NCBI RefSeq assembly: GCF_003952365.1
Contig: NZ_CP034443.1
Location: 310,001-374,000 of the forward strand
Length of the DNA stretch: 64,000 bases
Reading direction: 5' to 3'
DNA from: Mesorhizobium sp. M9A.F.Ca.ET.002.03.1.2
Lineage (GTDB): Bacteria; Pseudomonadota; Alphaproteobacteria; Rhizobiales; Rhizobiaceae
Position numbers and translations under genes: made by a program. Within the stretch, counting starts at the first letter, position 1. Every line of letters begins with the position of its first letter. The notes under the pieces are model-generated. The model saw only the letters and a list, made by a program, of their open reading frames with translations. It searched no databases and was not told where the DNA came from. Shown piece by piece: positions 24,562 through 34,158 of this stretch.

Positions 24562-26478
24562 ATGAACCCGGCGCGTCTCGATCTCCTGGGCGGGTTTCGC
24601 CTGACGGCCGGGGACGGGCGAGCGCTGGACGTGCTGGCGAGGAAGAACCGGGCGCTGCTCGCCGTCCTGGCGATGGCGCCGAAGCAGGAGGCGACGCGCA
24701 ACCGGCTGGCGGCACTTCTGTGGGGCGGTCATGGCGAGGAGCAGGCCAAAAACAGCCTGCGGCAGGCGCTGGCCGCGATCCGCAAGGATTTTGCCGATCT
24801 GGATGCTGATGCGCTGATGCTGGTCGGCGACCGTGTCGGGCTCAATCCAAAGCATGTCACCATCGATGTTGCCGAATTTATCGCGGCCTCGTCGAGCCAT
24901 GACGTGGCCGACCTCCGCCAAGCGGCCGCCCTCTATGCCGGGCCGTTCCTCGAGGGTCTGGGGACGAGCGACAATGCTTTCGAGGACTGGTTGCGCGAGG
25001 CGCGCGACGATTTCACGACGCGGCCGATCCGCGTTTTCGAGGCGTTGGCGGCGGCGGTGAGCGGAGCCGAGCGCATCGCGGTCGCGGAACGGCTGGTGGC
25101 GCTCGATCCGCTGCGGGAGGCCTCGCACATCGCCTTGATGCAGGCGCATATGACCATGGGCCAGACCGCTCTTGCCATCAGGCAGTATGAGACCTGCGCA
25201 CTGCTGCTGAAGCGCGAATTGAAGGTCGAGCCGGGCGATGAGCTTCGGCGCTTGCGCTGCGCCGTTAACGAGCCGCAAGCCAAGCCGTCATCCGGCGGCG
25301 CGCCGAGCCGCAGGCCGGTGATCGCGGTCCTGCCCTTCGAGAACATGGGCGACGATCCCGGCCAGGAGTATTTCAGCGACGGCATAACCGAGGACATCAT
25401 CACCGAACTCGGCCGTTTCGGCGAACTTCACCTCATCGCCCGCAATTCGTCCTTCGCCTTCAAGGGAAGGGTCTTCGACACACAGACCATCGCCAAGCAG
25501 TTGTCGGCCGACTACCTGTTGGAGGGCAGCATCCGCCGGGCGGGCAACCGGGTTCGCATCTCGTCGCAACTCATCGACGCCAGGTCGGGCAACCTGATCT
25601 GGGCCGACCGGTTCGATCGGGACCTTACTGACATTTTCGAGCTTCAGGACGAGATCGCAAGGGCTGTAGCGACCATTGTAGCCGGCGCTGTCCGGACATC
25701 GGATGTGGAGAAGATACGCCGCGTTCCGATTGCCCAGCTCGATGCCGATCAGCTTTACCTGCGGGCGCGTGCTCTCGCCATACGCTATGACACGACCCGA
25801 GATGCGGAGCCCTATCTGGTCCGGGCGATCGAACTCGATCCGAACGTCGCGTCGGTCCATGCGATGATGGCGATTACGCTTACGGCCAAATGGCTGCTTG
25901 AGGGCACAGCGGACCATAGGGAGTTACTGGAGACCGCTCTCGTGCATGGCCGCCGCGCCATCAAGCTGGGGCCGCGGGACGTGTGGAGCCACATGGCGGT
26001 GTCGCATCCGCTGATCTTTCTTGGACAACCCGAGGAAGCGTTAAGCCATCTCGACCAAGCAATGGGCATCAATCCGAATGAAGGCCGGGCGAGAGCGTTT
26101 CGCGGAATGTGCCGCAGCTATCTGGGACGGCATGAAGAAGGATTGGCCGACCTCGACATCTGTATTGCCCACGATCCGCTCAGCCACGACTGGTTCTGGG
26201 ATGTCCGAGGGCAAATCTTGCTCGCCCTTGAGCGATATTCCGAGGCGATAGAGTCCTACCGCAATCTCAATTCCTACTCGTTTTGGGCACATGCATTTCT
26301 CGCCGTCTGCCATTGGCGGCAAGGGGATCGAGCGCTCGCCACCGCGGCCGTGAGGCAGTGCATGGCGGCCAGACCCGACGCGACTGTCAGCGCGATTTTG
26401 ATTGACCCCTATCGCAATCCGAAAATCCTTGACAATCTTCGACGCGACCTGCTCGCGCTCGGCATCCCCGACGGGTGA
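24562..26478 (+). CDS. BTAD-domain transcriptional regulator with TolB-like and TPR domains
   Basis: A 638-residue SARP-like protein: an N-terminal OmpR-type winged helix (about 1-95, with RKNRALLAVLAMAPKQEATR), a bacterial transcriptional activation domain of helical repeats (about 98-235), a TolB/FlgO-like alpha-beta domain (about 258-395: VIAVLPFENMGDDPGQEYFS, then DGITEDIITELGRF), and a TPR array (about 400-610, for example YLVRAIELDPNVASVHAMM). In rhizobia such proteins often sit by or replace the cyclase domain of TolB-TPR adenylate cyclases; the broken cyclase 500 bp upstream may be related in descent. Its target genes are unknown. Confidence 0.87.
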   Translation: MNPARLDLLGGFRLTAGDGRALDVLARKNRALLAVLAMAPKQEATRNRLAALLWGGHGEEQAKNSLRQALAAIRKDFADLDADALMLVGDRVGLNPKHVTIDVAEFIAASSSHDVADLRQAAALYAGPFLEGLGTSDNAFEDWLREARDDFTTRPIRVFEALAAAVSGAERIAVAERLVALDPLREASHIALMQAHMTMGQTALAIRQYETCALLLKRELKVEPGDELRRLRCAVNEPQAKPSSGGAPSRRPVIAVLPFENMGDDPGQEYFSDGITEDIITELGRFGELHLIARNSSFAFKGRVFDTQTIAKQLSADYLLEGSIRRAGNRVRISSQLIDARSGNLIWADRFDRDLTDIFELQDEIARAVATIVAGAVRTSDVEKIRRVPIAQLDADQLYLRARALAIRYDTTRDAEPYLVRAIELDPNVASVHAMMAITLTAKWLLEGTADHRELLETALVHGRRAIKLGPRDVWSHMAVSHPLIFLGQPEEALSHLDQAMGINPNEGRARAFRGMCRSYLGRHEEGLADLDICIAHDPLSHDWFWDVRGQILLALERYSEAIESYRNLNSYSFWAHAFLAVCHWRQGDRALATAAVRQCMAARPDATVSAILIDPYRNPKILDNLRRDLLALGIPDG

Positions 26479-26639
26479 TGGAAGGGCAGAGACCGTGCAT
26501 GATGATCTTCTTGAAGTAGAGGGGATGTCGACGATTTGAGCGTTTTTCGGCGGAGGCAATTTACGTTGACAAAAAGGGCAAGGTCGCTGACAGCAAGAAA
26601 TTCTCACCCTCTTTAATTTCAAATACTTAGCTTGCCGCA

Positions 26640-26699
26640 AAAGGCAAAATAGCGTGGCAATCGACATACAGATATCGATTGCCACGCTATCTTGCCTTT
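26640..26699. repeat. 25-bp near-perfect inverted repeat (10-nt spacer)
   Basis: The arms at 26640-26664 and 26675-26699 are complementary at 24 of 25 positions (core TAGCGTGGCAATCGA). The right arm runs into TTTTT, so on the plus strand the RNA hairpin could terminate transcription from the BTAD regulator 160 bp upstream. The stem is unusually long for a terminator and could instead be a small palindromic mobile repeat. Confidence 0.7.
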
Positions 26700-26846
26700 T
26701 TGGTCACTATCGTACCTTTGAGACAGCGTTGCTGACCTATTTTGCGAGATTTGGTGCCTGGCTCACCCGTCTGGGCATAATGGGGTCGTTTGCGGGAGGG
26801 GGCGGAATCCTACGCTAAGCGATAGCAGCCGAAGCTTTGCCGGCCA

Positions 26847-27280
26847 TCAATGCGCGGGTTTCAATGCTCGACTGAATGCTTCAGTGGCCATGGCGATTAG
26901 CCGTTTATGGATCTCGAGGCGGAACTGTCCGCCTCCGTCGGAGCAGATGGGATCGCCAATCTGTTCGGAATCGGTGATCTCGGTCGCGCCGGGTTTGCAT
27001 TCGCCAAACATGCTGTAATGGCTTGCATCCTCAATGGTGGAATACCTACCCTCCGGAATAGCCGTTGCTGTCTCGGAAGCGAGCGCTGTCCGGGGAATCT
27101 GTCCTGGCCGTCCAAGGTTCACGATCTCGACAGGAATAGAAATCTCCGAAAATGTGCTGGGCTGAAACACGTCCACCGGCGCAGGATCTATTGCCATGGC
27201 AAACTGGATACTTTTGTCTTTGTTGGCCCGACCAGCCAGCTTCATATCCATGGCGTGGAGATAGGCCATTGCTGAGGACA
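26847..27280 (-). pseudogene. Predicted dienelactone hydrolase-type alpha/beta hydrolase, 5'-truncated
   Basis: The minus-strand frame reads DKSIQFAMAIDPAPVDVFQP, SEISIPVEIVNLGRPGQIPR, YSTIEDASHYSMFGECKPGA and DPICSDGGGQFRLEIHKRLI. This is the C-terminal third of a COG4188-type hydrolase, including the catalytic His in DASHYSMF. The nucleophile elbow and everything before it are missing; upstream of about 27280 the frame has no homology. So the gene is a remnant. Confidence 0.75.
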
Positions 27281-27447
27281 TATACAGGACCATGGGTTTT
27301 CGGGCCCGGGAGGCGGATGTCGAGCCTCCATTTTTTGTCACTGCCGATCTTCGCTGCTCCCGAACCTGCCCTGGGTCGTGTTGTTCTTCCTTCCCGGTTC
27401 CGCAGTCATTGATCAATCGATGACGATCATTCCCAGGGTCCGGCATG

Positions 27448-27600
27448 CTATCGGGCAGGAGGCAGCACGCGCTTTGAGATATCTATGAATGCGCGCAATT
27501 TCGGCTGTCTTTGGGCATGCTTCGGAAAGTATAGGTACAGACCGGCCGAACGCGGAATAAATCCAGTGAGAACGCGAACCAACTGGCCAGCCGGATGACA
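27448..27600 (-). pseudogene. LysR-type regulator, C-terminal remnant
   Basis: The minus strand encodes GQLVRVLTGFIPRSAGLYLY, then FPKHAQRQPKLRAFIDISKR and VLPPAR before a TAG at 27448-27450. These are the last 45 or so residues of a LysR substrate-binding domain. No DNA-binding domain or earlier part remains. Confidence 0.75.
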
Positions 27601-27732
27601 TGCTCAGTTCCTCCTCAACAGGTACTATGTGTCAGCGGAAACCTAGCGAGGAATGACTGCATAGGGTCATAACGTTGCAACGGTTAGGACGTTGCGCGCG
27701 TTCCTGGACGAAATTGTCGAAGGAATACGCAA

Positions 27733-28826
27733 ATGCCTCGTCTCGTCGATAAGTTCGTCGGGAGGACCCCGACGCCTCGCAAAGGCATGCCTAGTGCCAA
27801 ATTGAGTGAGGAGGAGTTCAAGGCGCGGTACAAACAGCAATTCGTCGACCCGGCATTCCAACCACTAACCGCTTCAATCGAGCGCATCGCATCAATCGCT
27901 TGGGAGGCCTATGCGGAATCCCGCAAGAGCCCGATCACTAGAAAAGCCGGCTCTGCGTTCACCGACCCCGACTACGATCTCTCCGTCGATTGGATTGCGG
28001 CGCACGAAGCGGTGCTACAGGCCCAGCGGCGATACGAGTCTGACGGTCCCGCCACGTCTGTTGATCATCAATGGCTCATCGCGCAGCGAGCATACTTGTC
28101 CCGGCGAAATGTCGAAGAGCTTCCGTCTCGCCGAAATCGCTCGTGAAACCATCGAAACCGAAGCGAAGCTTGCCGTCGAAATCCTTGATCTATCGCGAAT
28201 ACGGGAGGAACATTCATCCCTGCAACGCGTGCTTTTCGACGGCCGCCGCACTCTGCCACTGGCCTTGTTCTTGCTATCCTAACCATTCGCTCGGCCAGGT
28301 TCAGGATTGGATGAGCGAAATCTACCCAATGTGGGTTGCCGCCGATGGGATAATGATAATCACGCCGGTGAATTGGTATCAGGTTTCCTCCCACGTCAAA
28401 CTCATGATGGACAGGCTTGTCTGCGCCGATGGAGGAAACCCCGACCCCTCACTGACACGAGGCAAGGACGCGACAAAGGCAAAAGAGGTGGAGCTAGCCG
28501 GGTGGGACTATCCGCGCCATTTGGCCGGCCGGCTGTTTTCTGTGATTGTGCACGGTGATGTAGACGGTGCAGAGAATGTGCGGCGGTCCATTGCTGACTG
28601 GCTACGCTTTATGAAGTTGTCGCCGGCAGGGCCTAATGCGGAACTCGACCGCTATATCGGTTACTGGAAGCCGTATGCCACGAGTCATGAGGAACTCGAC
28701 GCCAACGAAGCAATTCAGGAGGAGGCTCGCAACGTTGCCCGTTCGCTCGCCGAAGCCGTCTTGGAACGTCGTGCTGGCCGCTACCGGCAGATCGGCATCG
28801 GCTTGCATGACCCACGGCAAAAATAG
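27733..28826 (+). pseudogene. NADPH-dependent FMN reductase/flavodoxin-family protein, two frameshifts
   Basis: Three overlapping frames give one protein. Frame 1 (27733 to about 28050): MPRLVDKFVGRTPTPRKGMP to VLQAQRRYES. Frame 2 (about 28050-28200): RLLIINGSSRSEHTCPGEMS, the FMN-phosphate loop, to VEILDLS. Frame 3 (about 28200-28826): EYGRNIHPCNACFSTAAALC, the GIMIITPVNWYQVSS flavin-ring segment and MMDRLVCADGGNPDP to the end. The combined length of about 360 residues matches intact rhizobial homologues. Both breaks are small, so a sequencing error cannot be excluded, but the surrounding genes are also broken. Confidence 0.8.
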
Positions 28827-28922
28827 ATGACGATCAGCGCAAGGGGGTAGATGCCTTTGGTTCGCGCCCATCGGCAAAAGGCCCGTGCCTCTCGGAGACG
28901 CGGGCCGATCAGGCCGGGCTAG

Positions 28923-29837
28923 TTATCGGTTCGAAAGATAGAGTGCTTCTTCATCGTCGCGCTGTCGGCCGCCAAGCGCTGCTGCGGTGCTTGCGATGAA
29001 GGCACCGACGATCAGCGACAGTGCGCCAAGAAGTGCGAACGTCGCGCTGGCTTTCCTAGCTGTGTCGGCGGCCTGCTGGGCCTTGACCTTTTCGTCCTTT
29101 ACCTTGGCGATCATCCCATCGACACGCGCCTTCGCATCAGCTTCCGAGAGCCCGGTCCGCGCGGCCACAAGTTTCGTCAAATAGGCATTATCGTCTGCCG
29201 AGACCTCGCTTGCAGCCGCACTGGCGACCAGGATGCGCGAGGCCTGCGCGGCCACTGCGACGTCGTTTTGCGGATTGGCAGCCGCAAGCTTGCTGGGGTC
29301 GGCCGGCCGAAAAAGCAAATCCACGAAGTAGGATGTCGTGTTGTCGACCGCTCCGCTGGCATTGGCGGAGGCGCCGGCCGAAGCACCCATCGCGGCACCC
29401 GAGGCGACGGTCGAAGCGGCTTGAACGCCTGAGCCCAATACCGCAGAAAGTACCGAGCCCAACACACCGGCGACAAGCAGCGTGGCCAGCGCCCAAGCCA
29501 GGAAGCCGTGGGCGGTGTCGCGGAAAAAAACTTCATCTGTGTGGATACCCACCCATTTGGTGCGAAGCCGGCCGGCAAGATAGCCGCCAACCCCCGACGA
29601 CAGCCACTGCACGACCACCAGCCACACGGCAGTGGACGCCGCGAACGTGGTGACCGAGACACCCGCGCCTGACCATGGCGATACCATCGTGAGGCCGAGT
29701 CCCGAGCCGAGCAGCATCAGGATGAAAGTGAGGGTCGACGCGGCGAAGGCGCCGGCGATTATCGGACCCCAACTCACAGCAGGGGCCGAGGGTTCCGTCG
29801 ACGCGGAAACATCGGCGGCCAAGAGGGTTGACTGCAT
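28923..29837 (-). CDS. Multi-pass membrane protein of unknown function
   Basis: A 304-residue protein with an N-terminal pair of helices (WGPIIAGAFAASTLTFILML near residue 25), two more near residues 65-130, a glycine/alanine-rich soluble section, a charged helical region (about 225-260, KVKDEKVKAQQAADTARKA) and a final hydrophobic helix pair (FALLGALSLIVGAFIASTAA). The pattern occurs in conserved rhizobial membrane proteins often found with stress genes. The second of two adjacent ATGs (29837) has the better spacing to AGGAGG. It is co-directional with and 10 bp after a tiny membrane protein gene. Confidence 0.78.
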   Translation of the reverse strand: MQSTLLAADVSASTEPSAPAVSWGPIIAGAFAASTLTFILMLLGSGLGLTMVSPWSGAGVSVTTFAASTAVWLVVVQWLSSGVGGYLAGRLRTKWVGIHTDEVFFRDTAHGFLAWALATLLVAGVLGSVLSAVLGSGVQAASTVASGAAMGASAGASANASGAVDNTTSYFVDLLFRPADPSKLAAANPQNDVAVAAQASRILVASAAASEVSADDNAYLTKLVAARTGLSEADAKARVDGMIAKVKDEKVKAQQAADTARKASATFALLGALSLIVGAFIASTAAALGGRQRDDEEALYLSNR

Positions 29838-29846
29838 CATAGCCTC

Positions 29847-29924
29847 CTACCGCGCGAAAAGCATGATGAGAATGATTATCGGAATGGGAACACCGAGCAG
29901 CCAGAGCAAGATACCGCGACCCAT
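29847..29924 (-). CDS. 25-residue single-helix membrane protein
   Basis: The ATG at 29924 follows GGGAGG by 5 bp. The product begins MGRGILLWLLGVPIPIIILI and ends MLFAR: one hydrophobic helix with Pro kinks. Nearly identical short peptides are seen in many proteobacteria. It lies immediately upstream of the larger membrane protein gene, so the two are probably co-transcribed. Confidence 0.72.
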   Translation of the reverse strand: MGRGILLWLLGVPIPIIILIMLFAR

Positions 29925-30783
29925 GGAAACCTCCCGTGCGTTATCAACGACGATCTAATAATGTCGTTGGGGGAGTTCTGTTCCGTAGACTTGTCGATCG
30001 ACGATGCATGCCAGCCAGGTGTAATTTCGACATGATCGTTCTGGGCCATCATCGGGGCAATCTGTTGGGGTGACTATCCGGGAACCTAGGGGCAAGTGCA
30101 CGCCCCTGCCTTGAGTTTCCGCTCACTCGTGGATGATCCTCCATGATCGCGGCAAAGCGGGAGAACTGCATCTAGGACCCCGGGGCAACCACCCGGAAAT
30201 TTTGCTCTCCCGGCCTCCCGTCACAAGCTCTATTCTATAGTGGTCAATCGACTAACAGAGTTGTTGTCACTGGTCTGCGACCTCAATGCACTATTTTCTC
30301 TCTCAGCCAAGTAAGAAGTCTATTCCGCCAATTGTCCGACGGACTCTGGCGGCGGCCCATAGCACCTACATGGCAACTGCAGACGATGTTTGCAATTGCC
30401 AGTCAGTCAGTTCAAAGAAGCGCTTTGCCTCCCCATAAGTATCGTCTTTAAGGCCCAGCGCGCGAAGTACCGGGTCCTCGAACGCATCGGTGATTGGCGA
30501 TCACCAGGACCGCTAGTCTGGCTTCCGTCCGCAAACGCGGGTATTTTGAAGCGTTTGAAGCACTTAATCGCCTTTGTGAAGCAGGAGCCAGAGCCCGGAT
30601 TTGTCGACAGGCACGGTCAGGCACACGCCACTGCCACCGCGGGGCGGCTTGCCGGCGGGCGGCCCGCTAGATCTTCCTCTTCGAGTACTTTTGACCACCC
30701 CTCGCAGCTTCGGGTTGTGTCAAGCATTCCTGCCAAGTCCACTGACTCCCTCCGGTTGGACAAGAGGTGAAGACGCCCTTCGT
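29925..30783. other. Long intergenic region
   Basis: About 860 bp without a recognisable gene. Frames of up to 126 codons (for example plus strand 30390-30770) have no domain. The left end should hold the promoter of the small membrane-protein pair. The right end leads into a plus-strand terminator (30784-30814), which suggests that something, possibly an untranslated RNA, is transcribed here. Confidence 0.4.
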
Positions 30784-30814
30784 CCGCTGGCTCCTGGCCG
30801 GCGGGGCTTTTTTT
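30784..30814 (+). terminator. Rho-independent terminator candidate
   Basis: CCGCTGGC and GCCGGCGG form an eight-base-pair stem (one G-U pair) around TCCTG, followed by GGC and a run of seven T. There is no annotated plus-strand gene upstream within 1 kb. Confidence 0.55.
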
Positions 30815-30964
30815 CCTGAGCAAGCCGGCTTTTTCGCAAGATGAATCTGTACGGCACGCGCCTTGGCGGAACAGGAAAGCCTTTTGCGAGTTCATATCCA
30901 TCGACACGCGCATCGACGCGCTATTGCAACTATCGCGGCGGTGCAAACACGGAGAGCGGAGACC

Positions 30965-31129
30965 ATGGGCCTTGGAACCATTCTCATCATCATTCTCATC
31001 CTTGCCTTGCTTGGCGGTTTCAGCGGCCTAGGTGGTGGGCCGTTCTATGGCACCGGCTATTATGGCGGCGGCGGCCTCGGCCTTGTGCTGGTCATCGTTA
31101 TTATTCTTGTCCTTCTCGGGCGACTCTAG
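30965..31129 (+). CDS. DUF3309 small membrane protein
   Basis: A 54-residue protein beginning MGLGTILIIILILALLGGFS and ending with LGLVLVIVIILVLLGRL: two hydrophobic helices joined by a Gly/Tyr-rich linker. This is the layout of DUF3309, a family widespread in Rhizobiales and of unknown role. GGAG lies just upstream of the ATG. A longer frame to 30863 has no domain. Two hairpins follow. Confidence 0.85.
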   Translation: MGLGTILIIILILALLGGFSGLGGGPFYGTGYYGGGGLGLVLVIVIILVLLGRL

Positions 31130-31140
31130 CGCCTCCCGCA

Positions 31141-31214
31141 CGAATAAGCGGCCCGCCTCTCTCTGAGCGGCGGGCTTATTCGTCGGGGTGAGAAACCGCA
31201 CCGATGGCGGTTTT
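31141..31214 (+). terminator. Two hairpins downstream of the DUF3309 gene
   Basis: CGAATAAGC...GCTTATTCG with a GC-rich inner part (31141-31182) is followed by AAACCGC-N7-GCGGTTTT (31193-31214). The second, ending in T residues, looks like a rho-independent terminator immediately before the next gene's ribosome site. Confidence 0.55.
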
Positions 31215-31225
31215 CGGAGTTTTCA

Positions 31226-32437
31226 ATGCCTCGCAAACTCGACCTTCGCTACGGACGGCCTGTGTGGTTTTCCTATCCTTCGCCTTCTGTGCCGGTCGGA
31301 AAGCTGACGCGCGATGTAAAGACGGACGTGCTGATCGTCGGCATGGGCATCAGCGGCGCTATGGTAGCCGAGGCTCTGACGCGTAATGGCCATTCGGTGA
31401 TCTGCATCGACCGACGAGGTCCCCTGAGGGGCTCGACCGCGGCGACTACCGCGTTGGTCCTGTTCGAGATCGATCAGCCGTTGACATTACTTTCGGCCAT
31501 GATCGGACGGGCTGCGGCCGAGCAGGCTTGGCGGCGCGCGCGCCTCGCCGTCCTCAACCTTTGCGGACGGATTGCCGAACTGGATATCCACTGTAACCAA
31601 GCCAGCGCTCAGTCGCTCTATCTGGCCGGCAACGCGCTCGGGCCTTCGGAACTGCACGATGAGGTCGAAGCTCGCAGGCGGGCCGGCATCAGTGCAACGT
31701 ACCTGTCACGGCGGCAGCTGATTGAAAAGTTCAGCATCGAGCGTGCCGCTGCAATCCTAAGCCACGACAACATCGCGCTCGACCCGCGCAGGCTCACCGC
31801 CGGACTGCTGCTGAAGGCGTTGGCGCGTAAGGCGCGCTGTTACGCGCCAGTCGAGGCAACGGCGATCGAGGACAACAACGAAGCGATCGTTGCCAGTACG
31901 AGTCGCGGACCGACCATCGCGGCAAGGCATCTGGTGCTGGCAACTGGATACGAGCTGGCCGACATCGTGCCGGCAGCGGCCCACCGGATCGCCTCGACTT
32001 GGGCGATCGCCACAAGCCGGCAGCCGCACAAACTCTGGCCGGGCGCCGCTCTCATCTGGGAAGCATCGGAGCCCTATCTCTACATACGGACAACAGTGGA
32101 CGGCCGCGTCATCTGCGGCGGCGAGGATGAGGATTTTACCGACGAGATACGTCGCGATGCGCTGACTGCTGACAAGTCGGCGCGGATTTCCGAAAAACTG
32201 GGCCGCTTGTTCCCCAAACTCAATACCCTGCCCGAATTTGCTTGGGCCGGCTCCTTCGGCACTACGACCACCGGTCTGCCCTATATAGGAGCGCTACCCC
32301 GGCATCCGCGCATTCATGCCGTGATGGGCTATGGCGGTAATGGCATAACATTCTCGCAGATCGCGTCGGAGATTGTCTCTGCCTCGATTGCTGGCCGCGA
32401 CGATACTGATGCCAGGCTGTTTGCATTCAAGCGTTGA
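31226..32437 (+). CDS. FAD-dependent oxidoreductase, DAO family
   Basis: A 403-residue flavoprotein with the dinucleotide-binding motif near residues 33-60 (TDVLIVGMGISGAMVAEALT, then the Asp of CIDRRGP), a central substrate domain, and C-terminal FAD contacts in GTTTTGLPYIGALP and VMGYGGNGITFSQIA. This is the glycine/D-amino acid oxidase (DAO) superfamily; the substrate is unknown. CGGAG precedes the ATG. It stands alone between small membrane-protein genes and a broken metal transporter gene. Confidence 0.87.
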   Translation: MPRKLDLRYGRPVWFSYPSPSVPVGKLTRDVKTDVLIVGMGISGAMVAEALTRNGHSVICIDRRGPLRGSTAATTALVLFEIDQPLTLLSAMIGRAAAEQAWRRARLAVLNLCGRIAELDIHCNQASAQSLYLAGNALGPSELHDEVEARRRAGISATYLSRRQLIEKFSIERAAAILSHDNIALDPRRLTAGLLLKALARKARCYAPVEATAIEDNNEAIVASTSRGPTIAARHLVLATGYELADIVPAAAHRIASTWAIATSRQPHKLWPGAALIWEASEPYLYIRTTVDGRVICGGEDEDFTDEIRRDALTADKSARISEKLGRLFPKLNTLPEFAWAGSFGTTTTGLPYIGALPRHPRIHAVMGYGGNGITFSQIASEIVSASIAGRDDTDARLFAFKR

Positions 32438-32628
32438 GCTGTTTTTCGTCGGCTGCCGTCCGGCCAGCGCCGCCTGGCAACAGTTGAGCTGGGAAAGGCG
32501 CTGCGGATTTTTGCCTGCCGGTTGGAACATTCGGTTTCGCTGAATGTTCGAACTGGGCAGTCGACCGGGGATCGAGAACCAGATGGCGTGTCTCAGGCGC
32601 GCCTTTTGAGTCCGCGGGGAGGAAAGCC

Positions 32629-33308
32629 TTGAACGCAGACGTTTCCGGTCAGATGCGGGATCCACCGAAATCGCGGCTGCTGAGCGTGCTTGGGCCGGGC
32701 CTGATAACCGGGGCTTCCGATGATGACCCTAGCGGTATCGCGACCTATTCGCAGGCAGGCGCGCAGGCCGGCTACGGTCTGGCCTGGACCAGATTTGAGA
32801 ACGCCATCCCGAGATAAGTATCTAGACGAATGCGCTTTATGGCGCGAGGGGACTGCTGTGGGGCCTTTTTCAGGGGCTTGCGTCGTGTACTGCCGGCCAG
32901 TTCGCCTTTGCGATTTTTGCCCTCGGCGTCATTGGAACAGGGCTCTTAGCGATCCCCGTTCTCGCCGGCTCTGCTGGCTATGCTCTCGGCGAAGCGCGCA
33001 AATGGCCGATCGGACTGGCGCGCAAGCCGCTCGAAGCAAAAGCCTTCTATGCGACGATTGCTCTGGCAACCCTCATTGGTGGGTGTCTCAACTTCACGCC
33101 AATCAATCCGATAAGAGCCCTTTACTGGAGCGCTGTGATGAATGGCGTGGTCGCGGTGCCAGTGATGACCGTGATGATGCTGATGACGGCGCGACGCGAT
33201 GTGATGGGCCGTGCCGTTATACCTGTGGGTATGCGTTGGGTGGGCTGGGCGGCGACATGCATCATGGCGCTTGCAGCGGCGGTTATGATTTTTCATCTTT
33301 TCCGCTAG
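32629..33308 (+). pseudogene. NRAMP-family divalent metal transporter, internal deletion
   Basis: The first 55 codons (32629 to about 32795) encode a normal NRAMP start: LSVLGPGLITGASDDDPSGI, then ATYSQAGAQAGYGLAW. The sequence then leaves the family, and from about 32885 in another frame the C-terminal part resumes with GQFAFAIFALGVIGTGLLAI, then GCLNFTPINPIRALYWSAVM and MRWVGWAATCIMALAAAVMI to a stop at 33306-33308. Roughly 200 residues (several helices) are missing, so no transporter can be made. Confidence 0.82.
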
Positions 33309-33600
33309 TTCCCATTGCCAAAAAGGGCGTCCCTGTCGCGATAAAGCGAGAGGCAATGTCCGGCGAATGAAAATCCCTACAGCACGACTTTTCAACCGAC
33401 CGTGAAGGCAACCAACCTGGTTGGATGCATTGGCCTGCACGAACCATGCAGGAGTTTCCGATGCCGTTTACCGCCTTCACTCGCAACTGCAGCCTCAAGA
33501 CGTCGAACGACAGAGAGAATCGTCACCGACCTAACCGAGGTTCGTTCTCGACCATACCGGCACTCGAACTCAGCTTTCAATTGCCAGCCGACGACCATTC

Positions 33601-33806
33601 CTACGTCCAACATGAAAGGATCGACTCCATTTCGACGGTTTCGACCTGTTGGGCGAATCGTTGATGATAAACCGTTAGCAGGGCGTCGTGGGTTGTGTCC
33701 GAAGAACTGCACAATGCATCGGTGACAAGAACGACGCGATAGCCGTGATCGATAGCGCTCAGCACCGTGGCTAACACGCACACATCCGTCTCGCCGCCCT
33801 CGCGCC
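33601..33806 (-). pseudogene. Isochorismatase-family hydrolase, 5'-truncated
   Basis: The minus strand reads EGGETDVCVLATVLSAIDHG, YRVVLVTDALCSSSDTTHDA and LLTVYHQRFAQQVETVEME before a stop at 33601. This is the C-terminal 60 or so residues of a cysteine hydrolase, with the catalytic Cys in ETDVCVLA. The N-terminal two thirds is missing; the break at about 33807 is shared with the next fragment on the opposite strand. Confidence 0.75.
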
Positions 33807-33807
33807 T

Positions 33808-34110
33808 TTGCTTGGCCTATCAATGCCTGTCTACGGGCGATACGAACGTGCTTTCTCCAAAATGCATGTCACTCGTATGATCCATCTCTGTGAAATCCTC
33901 GGCTTCATGCCGATCGAATTGCTTTTTGAGGCTGCTCCTCATCTTTGGGGCCGGACGCCGGAGGAAGCCGAGGATCGTCTTGAACTGGCAAAACTTATGG
34001 TGGACTTGCCCCACGACACCACGCGCGATCTCCTCGCCCTGGTTAAGCGCATGGTCGCACAGCAGAAGGCGGCTGACGCCGCCACAGCCTCATCGCAGGC
34101 GAAGGAGTAA
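33808..34110 (+). pseudogene. XRE-type helix-turn-helix regulator, N-terminally truncated
   Basis: The frame reads LGLSMPVYGRYERAFSKMHV, TRMIHLCEILGFMPIELLFE and AAPHLWGRTPEEAEDRLELA. In rhizobial relatives this follows about 20 residues that complete the first helices of the HTH domain; here those are lost at the junction with the isochorismatase remnant. It might still be translated from the internal ATG at about 33823, but DNA binding should be impaired. Confidence 0.65.
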
Positions 34111-34158
34111 GGCCCCTAAACGGCCTTTCGGCCTTGCCGATCGGCGCCGATTCACTGC

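Noticed and set aside
30390..30770. 126-codon plus-strand frame before the terminator at 30784
   Set aside because: No domain or ribosome site; retained only as a possible untranslated transcript.
33392..33823. 143-codon minus-strand frame
   Set aside because: A different frame over the same DNA encodes a clear isochorismatase tail, so this one is a shadow.
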